NCBI GenBank assembly: GCA_949292215.1
Contig: CASEYW010000059.1
Coordinates: 1-64,000, forward strand
Reading direction: 5' to 3'
DNA from: an uncultured bacterium
Lineage (GTDB): Bacteria > Verrucomicrobiota > Lentisphaeria > Victivallales > UBA1829
DNA: 64,000 nucleotides
The notes beneath the pieces are model-generated. The model did no database searches. It saw only the letters and a program-made list of their open reading frames with translations, and was not told the origin of the DNA. Both the position numbers and the translations under genes were made by a program. Every line of letters begins with the position of its first letter. The first letter of the stretch is position 1. Below, piece by piece: positions 26,570 to 34,902 of this stretch.

Positions 26570-27640
26570 TCATTGAGTAAAAGCGGTTTTTCGGATGATC
26601 AGCTTCGTCGGAACCCGGATGATATGGGAACAGGATGACGGGGAGCGGATTTCGGAGAAGAGAAGTTCCTCGGCGTAACGGTTGATTGCGTTCCGGTCCA
26701 TGGAGAGTGCGGTCACGGTAGGCTCCGCCAGCGGGGAAACGCCGATGCCCTCCACATCGTCATAACCGACCAGATGATAGTCCCGGTCTGCCTCAAGCCC
26801 GACATCATGAAACGCATGGATCAAATCAAAAGTTGCCAGATCGGTACAGGTAACAATCAGCCGTCGGGAACAGCGCCGGGAAAGCTCCAGACCGAGTTTG
26901 TAGAAATTGGCAGGGTGCTCCGCCTCGATCCCTTCGATCTCCATAAACCCGTATTCCTTCGCGGCCATGATGCAGGCGTCCCTGCGCGCATAGCCGTTTG
27001 CATGATCCGGGAAAATCACAATTACCCCCTGAAAACAGGCCTGCCGGGCTCTGGAAAAAAGATCACGCATCCCGATCATATGATCCGGCAGAACCTGATG
27101 AAACGGGAGAGGCAGTTCGCAGTCTCCCTGAAACAGGACGACCGGAAGCCGGAGGTCATGCAGATAAGCACATTCCTGAAGATTGATATAGGCACAGGAA
27201 ATCAGAAGTCCATCAAGACCTTTCAAATACGGTTCCAGTCTCCGCCTGTCAGCGAACGCATCGGCGGGAATAAAGCGGATATGGCAGCCGGACGCTCTCA
27301 GCCGATTGGCAAGCCGGATTCCCGGAATGCTGAGCAGACGTGCAATTTTCATATCACCGAACTCCTTCCGGATCGCGCAACCGATCTGGCACACCCCTTT
27401 CGGAGAAGCCTTCGGTGTGTTCACAAAAGTTCCGCTTCCCTGTCTCCGGTAGATCAGGGCTTCCCGGACCAGGCAGTTTGCCGCCTTGTGCGCCGTACTG
27501 AGCGAAACACCGAATGCCCTTGCCAGGGCGCGGCTCGAAAGAACGGGAGTTCCGGGTTTCAGCTTTCCCTCCCGAATCTCTTGTCTCAAGTGGGCGGCAA
27601 TCTCCAGATAGGTAACATTTCGTTTGACAGATTCTCTCAC
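26570..27640 (-). CDS. GntR winged-helix regulator with LacI-type sugar-binding domain
   Basis: About 356 aa from a GTG at 27640 with AAAGG eight bases upstream. An open frame continues to an ATG at 27724, but a good promoter (27671-27698) would start transcription near 27664, so that ATG would not be in the message. The N-terminus is a GntR helix-turn-helix (GKLKPGTPVLSSRALARAFGVS, YRRQGSGTFV). The rest is a periplasmic-binding-protein fold as in LacI (QIGCAIRKEFGDM, LDGLLISCAY, HLVGYDDVEGIGVSPLAEPTVTAL). It should sense a sugar and control the downstream pseudopilin and GH39-like genes, itself being the first gene. It is divergent from the double hydrolase gene at 27885. Confidence 0.83.
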   Translation of the reverse strand: MRESVKRNVTYLEIAAHLRQEIREGKLKPGTPVLSSRALARAFGVSLSTAHKAANCLVREALIYRRQGSGTFVNTPKASPKGVCQIGCAIRKEFGDMKIARLLSIPGIRLANRLRASGCHIRFIPADAFADRRRLEPYLKGLDGLLISCAYINLQECAYLHDLRLPVVLFQGDCELPLPFHQVLPDHMIGMRDLFSRARQACFQGVIVIFPDHANGYARRDACIMAAKEYGFMEIEGIEAEHPANFYKLGLELSRRCSRRLIVTCTDLATFDLIHAFHDVGLEADRDYHLVGYDDVEGIGVSPLAEPTVTALSMDRNAINRYAEELLFSEIRSPSSCSHIIRVPTKLIIRKTAFTQ

Positions 27641-27670
27641 ATCCGCAACCTTTTCTATATGTTTTCTGAA

Positions 27671-27698
27671 ATTATAGGACACCTGCAAAAAATAACAA
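27671..27698 (-). promoter_or_regulatory. Promoter of the LacI/GntR regulator
   Basis: On the minus strand TTGTTA (27698-27693) and a perfect TATAAT (27676-27671) are 16 bases apart. The predicted start near 27664 excludes the ATG at 27724 and supports the GTG at 27640. Confidence 0.65.
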
Positions 27699-27762
27699 GA
27701 CTTTTTTCTGTTTTTTTTCCACATACAAGCTCAAAAAAAAAGTTTTTCGCACGAAAGTGATC

Positions 27763-27782
27763 TGCAACTGTTTGCAACTGTT
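27763..27782. repeat. Tandem 10-bp repeat in a divergent promoter region
   Basis: TGCAACTGTT occurs twice without a gap (27763-27772 and 27773-27782), one helical turn apart. It lies between the divergent regulator and double-hydrolase genes, which makes it a candidate operator. Confidence 0.5.
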
Positions 27783-27884
27783 TAAAAAAGTTCCAGAAGT
27801 TTTTGTCGAACCCAGCTTGACAGTTCACGGATTGGCGATACGTTACAGAACCATTATATTATTCAAATCAAGGACCCATGGAAA

Positions 27885-29258
27885 ATGAACAGAGAAGAGA
27901 TCGAATGGTGCCAGTTCTACTGGTTCACAACCGGAAATCATGACCTGCCGAGAATTCTGCTGATCGGAGACTCCATCGTCGCCGGGCATCGAGCTCAAGT
28001 AGCGGAACGAATGAAGGGAAAAGCAACAATCGGGGCGTATTCCACTTCGAAAATCGTCGGAGACCCGGCAATCTACCGGGAACTTGCACTTGCACTGGCA
28101 GATTATCCCATTGATATCATCTATTTCAACAACGGGCTTCATGGATTTTCTTACGATGACACCTTCTACCGCCGCGGACTGGAGGAATTCGTTGATTTTC
28201 TCCGTCTGAACACCAAAGCCCGCCTCATCTGGCGCAGTTCAACCCCCATCACCGTCAAGGACAATACGGAAGAACTGGACCCGATCAAGAATGAGGTTGT
28301 CCTCCGGCGCAACCGGATCGCGGAAGAGGTTATGAAGGAACGGGGTATTCTCGTCGACGATCTCTATACTCCAATGCTGAATCATCCGGAATACCGCGGC
28401 CAGGACGGTTATCACTATCAGGAAGCCGGAGTCAATGCCCAGGCGGATCACGTCGCCGCCTATCTGACGGAACTACTGGATCATTCCACCATCGAAATCA
28501 ACCTGAACGGATTCCAGACCGATTTTCCCGGCAGAGTCTCTGACTGGTGCGGATTCGAACGCTGCGATTTCAAACTCAACGGAATCAAATGCGTCCTGGT
28601 CAAACCGAACTGTCCGCCGGACCCGGCGAAGCGCTGGTACTGGCGCGCCCGCTTCTTCGGGGCGTTCCCGAACGCAGACTGGGCACTTTTGAAACTCGGA
28701 TGGTACGTTGCTCACATCGAAGTCGACGAACTCTACGGCTCTCCGGAATCGAACCGCAGATTTGATCTGCTTTACAACTTCATGGTTTCACTGGGATTCA
28801 ATCGGAAATGCGTTCCGGTCGGATACAGCCGCGGCGGACTCGACGTCTACAACTGGGCAGCGAAAAACACAGACAAAGTGAGCTGTCTTTACCTCGACAA
28901 TCCCGTTTGCGATTTCAAAAGCTGGCCCGGAGGCAAAGGAAACGGGCCGGGAAGTGAAAACGCCTGGCAGAACTGTCTCAAGGCATGGGGGTTCACGGAA
29001 GAACAGGCGATGGCGTACAATGGGAATCCCGTCGATAACCTGAAACCGATCGTGGACGCGAAAATTCCGGTTCTGCATCTCTGCGGCGATGCGGATGAGG
29101 TCGTGCCGCCGGAGGAAAATACGATGGTCGTCGAAAAACGGATGAAAGAACTCGGAGGAAACTTCCAGGTTCTCTACAAACATGGGGCAAAGCACCATCC
29201 GCACTGTCTGGAAAATCCGCAGCCGATCGTTGACTTTGTTCTGAAATACAACTCCTGA
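27885..29258 (+). CDS. Two-domain hydrolase: SGNH esterase fused to alpha/beta hydrolase
   Basis: 457 aa, no signal peptide. Residues about 20-205 are an SGNH/GDSL hydrolase: GDSIVAGH with Ser30, an Asn in YFNNGLHGF, and Asp174/His177 in DGYHYQEAG. Residues about 215-457 are an alpha/beta hydrolase: nucleophile elbow GYSRGG with Ser315, an acid in CGDADEVVPP (Asp402 or 404), and a His in HGAKHHPH (437-440). Both active sites look complete. Such pairs suggest removal of two ester groups, for example acetyl groups, from an imported oligosaccharide; the substrate is unknown and the protein appears cytoplasmic. The MFS gene follows after a terminator hairpin. Confidence 0.8.
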   Translation: MNREEIEWCQFYWFTTGNHDLPRILLIGDSIVAGHRAQVAERMKGKATIGAYSTSKIVGDPAIYRELALALADYPIDIIYFNNGLHGFSYDDTFYRRGLEEFVDFLRLNTKARLIWRSSTPITVKDNTEELDPIKNEVVLRRNRIAEEVMKERGILVDDLYTPMLNHPEYRGQDGYHYQEAGVNAQADHVAAYLTELLDHSTIEINLNGFQTDFPGRVSDWCGFERCDFKLNGIKCVLVKPNCPPDPAKRWYWRARFFGAFPNADWALLKLGWYVAHIEVDELYGSPESNRRFDLLYNFMVSLGFNRKCVPVGYSRGGLDVYNWAAKNTDKVSCLYLDNPVCDFKSWPGGKGNGPGSENAWQNCLKAWGFTEEQAMAYNGNPVDNLKPIVDAKIPVLHLCGDADEVVPPEENTMVVEKRMKELGGNFQVLYKHGAKHHPHCLENPQPIVDFVLKYNS

Positions 29259-29269
29259 ACCATCTTCAT

Positions 29270-29297
29270 GCCGGGGAGCTCCCTCCCCGGCTTTTTT
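29270..29297 (+). terminator. Intrinsic terminator directly before the MFS start codon
   Basis: Stem GCCGGGG (29270-29276) / CCCCGGC (29285-29291), 8-base loop and six T. The T run ends 8 bases before the next ATG at 29305, and no Shine-Dalgarno sequence or promoter fits in between. Confidence 0.8.
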
Positions 29298-29304
29298 CTC
29301 CGAA

Positions 29305-30543
29305 ATGAGACACATCTACCGACATACCCTCCGCGCTTGTTACCTTGGTTATATCACACAGGCGATCGTCAACAATCTGGCGCCGCTTCTGTTCATCATC
29401 TTCCAGACGGAATACAAACTTTCCTTTGAAATGATCGGACGGCTGATCCTGCTGAACTTCTGTGTGCAGATCTTTGCGGATTTTCTTTCCATGAAATATG
29501 TGGACCGGATCGGTTATCGAAAATCGGCGGTCATTGCCCATGCCTTCAGCGCGGCAGGATTGATCGGACTCGGAATTCTGCCGAAACTCCTGCCGGACCC
29601 GTATCTCGGCCTTTGCGCAGCGGTGGTGCTTTACGCAATGGGCGGAGGAATCATTGAAGTCATCATCAGCCCGATTGTGGACTCCCTGCCGGGGGAAGAG
29701 AAAGAGTCTGCCATGAGTCTGCTTCACTCCTTCTACTGCTGGGGACAAGTCGGCGTGGTTGTGATCACGACTCTTCTGCTCAAGCTGATCGGCGGACCGC
29801 TCTGGTATCTGCTGCCCTGCTGCTGGGCACTGCTGCCGCTCTACAATCTGTTCAAATTTCTGCGAGTTCCTTTGCGCAAAACGGTATCAGAGGAAGAGAG
29901 AACATCTTTGAAACACCTGTTCTCCTCGCACGGTTTTCTAATCGCCCTGATTCTGATGATGTGTGCGGGAGCATCGGAACTCAGCATGTCGCAATGGTCC
30001 TCCATATTTGCGGAGAAAGGATTGAGAGTTCCCAAAGTCATGGGAGATCTGCTGGGACCCTGCATGTTTGCCGTTCTGATGGGAATCGGGCGAACCATTT
30101 ACGGAATTCTGGGAAGCCGGATGCCGCTGAAACCGTCGCTTGCAGTCAGCGGACTCCTCTGCGTCATCAGCTATCTGCTGACGGTTCTGGCACAGAATCC
30201 CTATCTCTCTCTGTTCGGCTGCGCGCTGTGCGGACTCTCAGTGGCTCTGATGTGGCCCGGGACCTTCAGCCTGACCTCCGCTGCATTTCCGAAAGGCGGA
30301 ACAGCCATGTTCGCGCTGCTTGCCGTGATGGGGGATGTCGGCTGTGCGGTCGGTCCGTGGATCACGGGAGTCGTGTCCGACTTCATCCTGAAGATTGATC
30401 ACATTGTCGAGTTCGGTGCGAAACATGGTCTTGACGCGGATCAGCTTGGACTCAAAAGCGGACTCCTTGTGGCAGGTCTCTTTCCGCTTGTTCTTCTGCT
30501 GGGGGTGCTCCTGTTGAAACAATCCTCGCAGACCGACAGATAA
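29305..30543 (+). CDS. MFS family transporter (sugar-type)
   Basis: 412 aa with about 12 hydrophobic segments typical of the major facilitator superfamily. The loop after TM2 carries ADFLSMKYVDRIGYRKS, a variant of the MFS A-motif. The second half includes PSLAVSGLLCVISYLLTVL and GLSVALMWPGTFSLTSAAFP, a pattern seen in FucP-like and other sugar transporters. It would sit in the inner membrane and probably imports a sugar or glycoside handled by the preceding double hydrolase. The start has no visible ribosome binding site because the upstream terminator hairpin abuts it, so expression probably depends on read-through. Confidence 0.82.
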   Translation: MRHIYRHTLRACYLGYITQAIVNNLAPLLFIIFQTEYKLSFEMIGRLILLNFCVQIFADFLSMKYVDRIGYRKSAVIAHAFSAAGLIGLGILPKLLPDPYLGLCAAVVLYAMGGGIIEVIISPIVDSLPGEEKESAMSLLHSFYCWGQVGVVVITTLLLKLIGGPLWYLLPCCWALLPLYNLFKFLRVPLRKTVSEEERTSLKHLFSSHGFLIALILMMCAGASELSMSQWSSIFAEKGLRVPKVMGDLLGPCMFAVLMGIGRTIYGILGSRMPLKPSLAVSGLLCVISYLLTVLAQNPYLSLFGCALCGLSVALMWPGTFSLTSAAFPKGGTAMFALLAVMGDVGCAVGPWITGVVSDFILKIDHIVEFGAKHGLDADQLGLKSGLLVAGLFPLVLLLGVLLLKQSSQTDR

Positions 30544-30618
30544 CATTTCTTCCGCCGTCCGTCTTCGGTGTTCCGGAATGCGACAAAGATTTTGCCGTAT
30601 GATTTTCAGCGGAACGCC

Positions 30619-30646
30619 TTGCCTCGTACTGTTTCGGGAGTATATT
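30619..30646 (+). promoter_or_regulatory. Candidate promoter of nudC
   Basis: TTGCCT (30619-30624) and TATATT (30641-30646) are 16 bases apart, 28 bases before the ATG at 30675, which has AAAGGA upstream. Confidence 0.45.
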
Positions 30647-30674
30647 ATCCGAAAAGAAAGGATGCCGCGTCATC

Positions 30675-31532
30675 ATGGCAAAGTTCATTCCGGACCCCGT
30701 TCCGGTCTATACGGAGGATTGGAAAAAAAATCCGAATGCGGAAATGATCGTGTTCTGCGGACGGGAAATGCTGCTCCGGACTCATCAGGATCAGTTTTCA
30801 TTTCCGCGAGCCGCAGAGCTGGAAGGCCTGAATCTTTCTACGGCACTGAGCATTGGTTTCCGCGACGGCACTCCCTGTTTTGCGGTCGATCTGCCCTCCA
30901 TGCCGGATGCCCTTTCCGGCAATATGCGGAAAGTGGAGGTCCGTCTTGCAGTCGGCCATCTGGATGCGGATGCCTTTTCCGCCGGATGCCGCGCAAAAGA
31001 ACTGCTTCACTGGCGCAGACAGCACCGTTTTTGCGGACAATGCGGAAAGCCGCTGGGAGAATCCCAGGACGACATTGCACTGATCTGCCCTTTCTGCGGA
31101 GAGCGCTTCTATCCTCAGCTTGCTCCGGCCGTCATTGTCGCAGTGACCCGGGGTGATGAACTTCTTCTTGCCCACAACCGGAAATTCCTGCCGGGAATTC
31201 ACGGTCTGATCGCGGGCTTCGTCGAAGCGGGCGAAAGCATCGAAGAAGCAATCCACCGGGAAATCCGGGAAGAAACAGGTGTCACGGTCGGGAACATCCG
31301 CTACCTCTCAAGCCAATGCTGGCCGTTTCCGAACTCGCTGATGCTGGGGTTTTCGGCGGAATATGTGTCAGGAGAAGCTAAACCGGATGGCACGGAACTG
31401 GATGCTCTCGGCTGGTTCCGGGCGGATGCCCTTCCTCCGATCCCGCCACCGGGAAGCATTGCCCGGAAAATTATCGAAGAGTTCAAACAAAAACACTCAA
31501 CCAAAAGCCGGGAAAGCGGGCAAACGCCCTGA
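30675..31532 (+). CDS. nudC: NAD(H) pyrophosphatase / RNA NAD-decapping Nudix hydrolase
   Basis: 285 aa, close to E. coli NudC. A four-Cys zinc site (FCGQC ... CPFC) precedes the Nudix fold. The Nudix box is complete, from GFVEAGES to the catalytic REIREETG. The NudC-specific motif normally written SQPWPFPxS reads SQCWPFPNS here, with Cys replacing the first Pro. The enzyme cleaves NADH to NMNH and AMP and can remove NAD caps from RNA. It has its own promoter and is followed 36 bases later by the DUF6786-like gene, which has a separate Shine-Dalgarno site. Confidence 0.9.
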   Translation: MAKFIPDPVPVYTEDWKKNPNAEMIVFCGREMLLRTHQDQFSFPRAAELEGLNLSTALSIGFRDGTPCFAVDLPSMPDALSGNMRKVEVRLAVGHLDADAFSAGCRAKELLHWRRQHRFCGQCGKPLGESQDDIALICPFCGERFYPQLAPAVIVAVTRGDELLLAHNRKFLPGIHGLIAGFVEAGESIEEAIHREIREETGVTVGNIRYLSSQCWPFPNSLMLGFSAEYVSGEAKPDGTELDALGWFRADALPPIPPPGSIARKIIEEFKQKHSTKSRESGQTP

Positions 31533-31568
31533 TTCCCCCTTTCCCCGGCGCCAACAGGAGTTATTTGC

Positions 31569-32747
31569 ATGGCAACAGAATCCTCTATCCACGACACGGA
31601 AAAAACACTGATTGGAGATGTCCGTTTCCTTCAGGAACACGGTCTGCAGCCCGTTGTGCTCAAAAATAAAACCGGCGCACGGGTCGTTGTTTCCCCGGAA
31701 TACCAGGGCCGCGTCATGACCAGTACCATGGATGGCGATGACGGCTACAGCTGCGGCTGGATCAATTATAAACTCATCCGTTCCGGCAGAAAAACTCCGC
31801 ACATCAACGCCTATGGCGGCGAGGACCGCTTCTGGCTCGGTCCCGAAGGTGGACAGTTCAGCATCTATTTTCCAAAAGGTGCGGAATTTACGTTTGAAAA
31901 CTGGCAGGTTCCTGCCATCTTCGATACCGAACCATGGAAAATCACCGGACGGGACAGTGACCGGGAACTTCTCCTCGAATCGGAATTCGCCCCGGTTGAC
32001 TGGAGCGGCAACCGGAAACAGATTCGTCTGAAACGCCGTGTCCGGCTTCTCTCCGCAGAAGAAGTTTCCGAAGCGCTGGGAACAACCGGCCCGGCAGCAT
32101 CTCCCCTCAAAGCGGTCGGCTGCACCACAGCCAATACAATGACCAACGCCGGAACCGACGCATGGACCCGGAAGACAGGCGCCATGTCCATCTGGATGCT
32201 CGGCATGTTCAAGCCATCGCCGGAAACAGTCATCGTGGTTCCGTTTAACCGGAATGCGGAGGGCCCCGTCGTCAAGGACGATTACTTCGGCAAGATTCCT
32301 GCCGACCGTCTGAAAATCGACCATGAAAAAGGAGTCCTCTATTTCTGCGCCGACGGGGACAACCGCGGCAAGATCGGACTCAACAAACAGCGTGCCCGTG
32401 AATTTCTCGGCAGTTACGACGCAGAACACAACATTCTGACCATCGTGAAATACACCCCCGGCAAGCCGGATTCCGAATACGCCAACGCCGCATGGGAAAT
32501 CCAGAAAGAGCCCTTCACCGGCGACGTGGTCAATGCCTACAACGACGGCATTCCCGGTCCCGGACTCGAAAAGATGGGACCGTTCTATGAACTGGAATCC
32601 TCCTCTCCCGCGGCATTTCTGAAACCGGGAGAATCCATGACACACATCCACAGTACGTTCCATTTCTCCGGTCCGAAAGAGGAACTGGACCGGATCGCCC
32701 GGAAAACTCTCGGGGTTTCCATCGGAGACATTCTTGCGGAACGCTGA
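31569..32747 (+). CDS. DUF6786-like protein, beta-sandwich, possibly mutarotase-like
   Basis: 392 aa, no signal peptide. The sequence is beta-rich and includes VVVSPEYQGRVMTSTMDG, INAYGGEDRFWLGPEGGQ and FSIYFPKGAEFTFENW, a combination I associate with the DUF6786 family found beside sugar-metabolism genes. The order of elements resembles galactose mutarotase-like folds (GR..., GGEDRFWLGPEGG, and a late acidic residue), but no catalytic His/Glu pair can be assigned with certainty. AGGAG lies ten bases before the ATG. It is convergent with the AraC regulator gene 63 bases further on. Function is unknown. Confidence 0.65.
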   Translation: MATESSIHDTEKTLIGDVRFLQEHGLQPVVLKNKTGARVVVSPEYQGRVMTSTMDGDDGYSCGWINYKLIRSGRKTPHINAYGGEDRFWLGPEGGQFSIYFPKGAEFTFENWQVPAIFDTEPWKITGRDSDRELLLESEFAPVDWSGNRKQIRLKRRVRLLSAEEVSEALGTTGPAASPLKAVGCTTANTMTNAGTDAWTRKTGAMSIWMLGMFKPSPETVIVVPFNRNAEGPVVKDDYFGKIPADRLKIDHEKGVLYFCADGDNRGKIGLNKQRAREFLGSYDAEHNILTIVKYTPGKPDSEYANAAWEIQKEPFTGDVVNAYNDGIPGPGLEKMGPFYELESSSPAAFLKPGESMTHIHSTFHFSGPKEELDRIARKTLGVSIGDILAER

Positions 32748-32810
32748 TCCGTTTCAGCACCGATCCGTCAAAAATTTACGCAGCTATCGCAACAAAACAG
32801 CAAAAATCAA

Positions 32811-33686
32811 TTACAAATCATCAACAGAATCCGGAAGATGCGCGGAAGCGGTCTCCGGATTCTCATTTTCCCGCCTGTGATCTGCCCGGTATTGAACGGG
32901 AGAAGAGCCAGTGATCCTGCGGATCAGACGGCTGAATCGGGCAATGCCGCCGACCCCGCATCGTTTCGCAATTTCCGAAACGCTCTGATTCGTACCGCAA
33001 AGGAGCGTCATTCCGTGATGAGCGCGAACCGCAAGCAGATATTCTCCCGGGGTCCGGTGCATTGCCTGATGAAAACTGCGCGTCAGAGTCGCCCGGTGAA
33101 CACCGAGCTTGTCGCAGAGATAATTGACATCGACACGCGGGTCCTGAAAGGAAGTCTGGATCAGATGAACACACCGTCTTACCAGCGGCTCCGACTCCAG
33201 ATCCCGTTTTTTCGACATGCCTGCGAGAGCAAGAATCTCTGCAAGGATACTGATGTGCATCCGCATCTGAAAAGGATCTCCGAGAGCAACCGTTTCCGTC
33301 AGACGCTCAAACAGATGCTCCGGACACGTTCCTGCATTCCGGATGTGCCGGGGATATCCGTATGACATCATGAAATCGGCGGCTTTCGGTCCGTCGAAGC
33401 AGACCCAGCGGTGCTTCCAGAGAGAGGAAATCGCACGATAGGAATGATCCTCACCGGGAAGATAATAAAAAAAATCCCCTGACTGAAGCGTATATTTCCT
33501 GTCGTACAGCGTCACTTCCTCGATTCCGGAAACGCACCAGATCAACTGCACAAACGTATTCACCAGCATGGAGGGATATTCCCCCTCGCCGGCTTCATAG
33601 GAGTGATATCCGACACTGTGCAGGTAAAACGGCAGCGAAACAGCAATCGACTCATAGACATCTTTTCGCAAACTGATCTCATTCAT
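32811..33686 (-). CDS. AraC family transcriptional regulator
   Basis: About 291 aa from the ATG at 33686, which has GGAG nine bases upstream; the ATG at 33701 lacks one. The N-terminal 150 residues fit the AraC sugar-binding cupin (RKYTLQSGDFFYYLPGEDHSY). The C-terminus has two helix-turn-helix motifs, VNYLCDKLGVHRATLTRSFHQ and SVSEIAKRCGVGGIARFSRL, ending in ITGSSPVQYR. The second helix has the usual 'GF' replaced by GV. It is divergent from the PHP/TIM-barrel/pseudopilin/GH16 operon, which it probably controls. Confidence 0.87.
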   Translation of the reverse strand: MNEISLRKDVYESIAVSLPFYLHSVGYHSYEAGEGEYPSMLVNTFVQLIWCVSGIEEVTLYDRKYTLQSGDFFYYLPGEDHSYRAISSLWKHRWVCFDGPKAADFMMSYGYPRHIRNAGTCPEHLFERLTETVALGDPFQMRMHISILAEILALAGMSKKRDLESEPLVRRCVHLIQTSFQDPRVDVNYLCDKLGVHRATLTRSFHQAMHRTPGEYLLAVRAHHGMTLLCGTNQSVSEIAKRCGVGGIARFSRLIRRITGSSPVQYRADHRRENENPETASAHLPDSVDDL

Positions 33687-33744
33687 ACCCGTTTTCTCCA
33701 TTTTTATTGCGACAAATACGCAAATACATGCAACAAGACAGGGA

Positions 33745-33773
33745 TTGTCTTTTCCGATACTATATGATATAAT
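33745..33773 (+). promoter_or_regulatory. Promoter of the PHP-GH16 operon
   Basis: TTGTCT (33745-33750) and a perfect TATAAT (33768-33773) are 17 bases apart. The ATG of the first gene is at 33859 with AAAGGAA upstream. The 80-base leader contains GCAACTGCAACAG, a possible regulator site. Confidence 0.7.
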
Positions 33774-33858
33774 GTTTCAAAAGCAACTGCAACAGACCTG
33801 TTTTCAACAACGCAAACTCAAAAAACTCCTCTCAGGGAAATAAAGAAAGGAATACCTC

Positions 33859-34902
33859 ATGGGGAAATGGATCAAAGGCGATGTGCATATCCACTCGCAC
33901 TGCTGCATGGACGGGCACGTTCCGGTCATGGACATTGTGGAGCAATCCCGGAAATTCTGTGACTTTCTTGCCATCTCCGGCCATGCGGAACAGGGCGACC
34001 GCTGGGGAGAAAAACAATACAGTGAAATTCTGGAAGCCCGGAAACAATATCCGGAAATTCCAATTTTCCATACAGCAGAACAGGAGTTTCCGATCGAACG
34101 CCATACCATGTTTCTGACCACTCCGGACAATCGGGAGTTCGATCTGCAGACGGAACTGGTTCGCCGCTACTGTCGCCTTGCCGGAGTCAGCGGAATCGAA
34201 AAAGCACGGGAGGAACTGCAATTCGTTGAACGGAACTGGGGAAAAGAAAAAACTCTGATGATTTTCAATCATCCCAATGCTCCAGATGTTCCATTCGAAC
34301 AGTTCGAACAAATTGCGAGTGCCTCTGAGGTCTTCCGAATCATCGCCTGCGTCGACCGGAAGGAACGACGGGCGAAACAGACTTGGGATATCGGTGCGGA
34401 ATGGGATCAGCTCCTCTGCCGCGGATACCGGATCTTCGCCCGGTGCGGATCGGATTTCCATCGACATTTCACCGATGGCGGACACGATTACCTGCCGGGC
34501 GAATTTGTTCAGGATCATCTATGGGTCGAGCGGAACAGTTACGAAGAGATTATTCGAGCATATCGGAACGGACACTTCTACTGTACCGTTGACAATCTCA
34601 TCGAATGTCCGGTTTTTGAATTCACTGACACGGAAGTTACCGCCGGTGCACCGAGGAAACTCCATCTGGAATTTCAAATTCATCATCCGCTCGAAGAGGT
34701 GAATATCATCACAGACGGCAAAGCAATCCGCACCTTCCACGGCCTGACCGGTCATTTCGAATTTGAAGAAACCATCCCGCCCTGCACCTACTGCCGGGTC
34801 CGCGGACGCGGCGCTCTGAAAAAACGGCAATATGAAGACGGCTGTTTCGAACCGGTTTTTCTGTTGAATCCCATCTTTCCGGAGCACAGACCATGCTTCT
34901 GA
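33859..34902 (+). CDS. PHP-domain metal-dependent phosphoesterase-like protein
   Basis: 347 aa, no signal peptide. The PHP signature begins GDVHIHSHCCMDG near residue 8, with FLAISGHAEQGD, HTAEQEFPIERH, MIFNHPN and ARCGSDFHRHF supplying the expected metal-binding His, Asp and Glu residues. The last 90 residues (VFEFTDTEVTAGAPRKLHLEF to the end) look like a beta-sandwich often attached to PHP proteins. It would hydrolyse a phosphoester or act on a related sugar compound; the substrate is not known. The 3' end overlaps the TIM-barrel gene by 10 bases, so the two are probably made together. Confidence 0.75.
   Translation: MGKWIKGDVHIHSHCCMDGHVPVMDIVEQSRKFCDFLAISGHAEQGDRWGEKQYSEILEARKQYPEIPIFHTAEQEFPIERHTMFLTTPDNREFDLQTELVRRYCRLAGVSGIEKAREELQFVERNWGKEKTLMIFNHPNAPDVPFEQFEQIASASEVFRIIACVDRKERRAKQTWDIGAEWDQLLCRGYRIFARCGSDFHRHFTDGGHDYLPGEFVQDHLWVERNSYEEIIRAYRNGHFYCTVDNLIECPVFEFTDTEVTAGAPRKLHLEFQIHHPLEEVNIITDGKAIRTFHGLTGHFEFEETIPPCTYCRVRGRGALKKRQYEDGCFEPVFLLNPIFPEHRPCF

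Noticed and set aside
27817..27844. TTGACA at 27817 as -35 box for the double-hydrolase gene
   Set aside because: The -35 hexamer is perfect but no acceptable -10 lies 16-18 bases away; the nearest TATATT is about 33 bases off.
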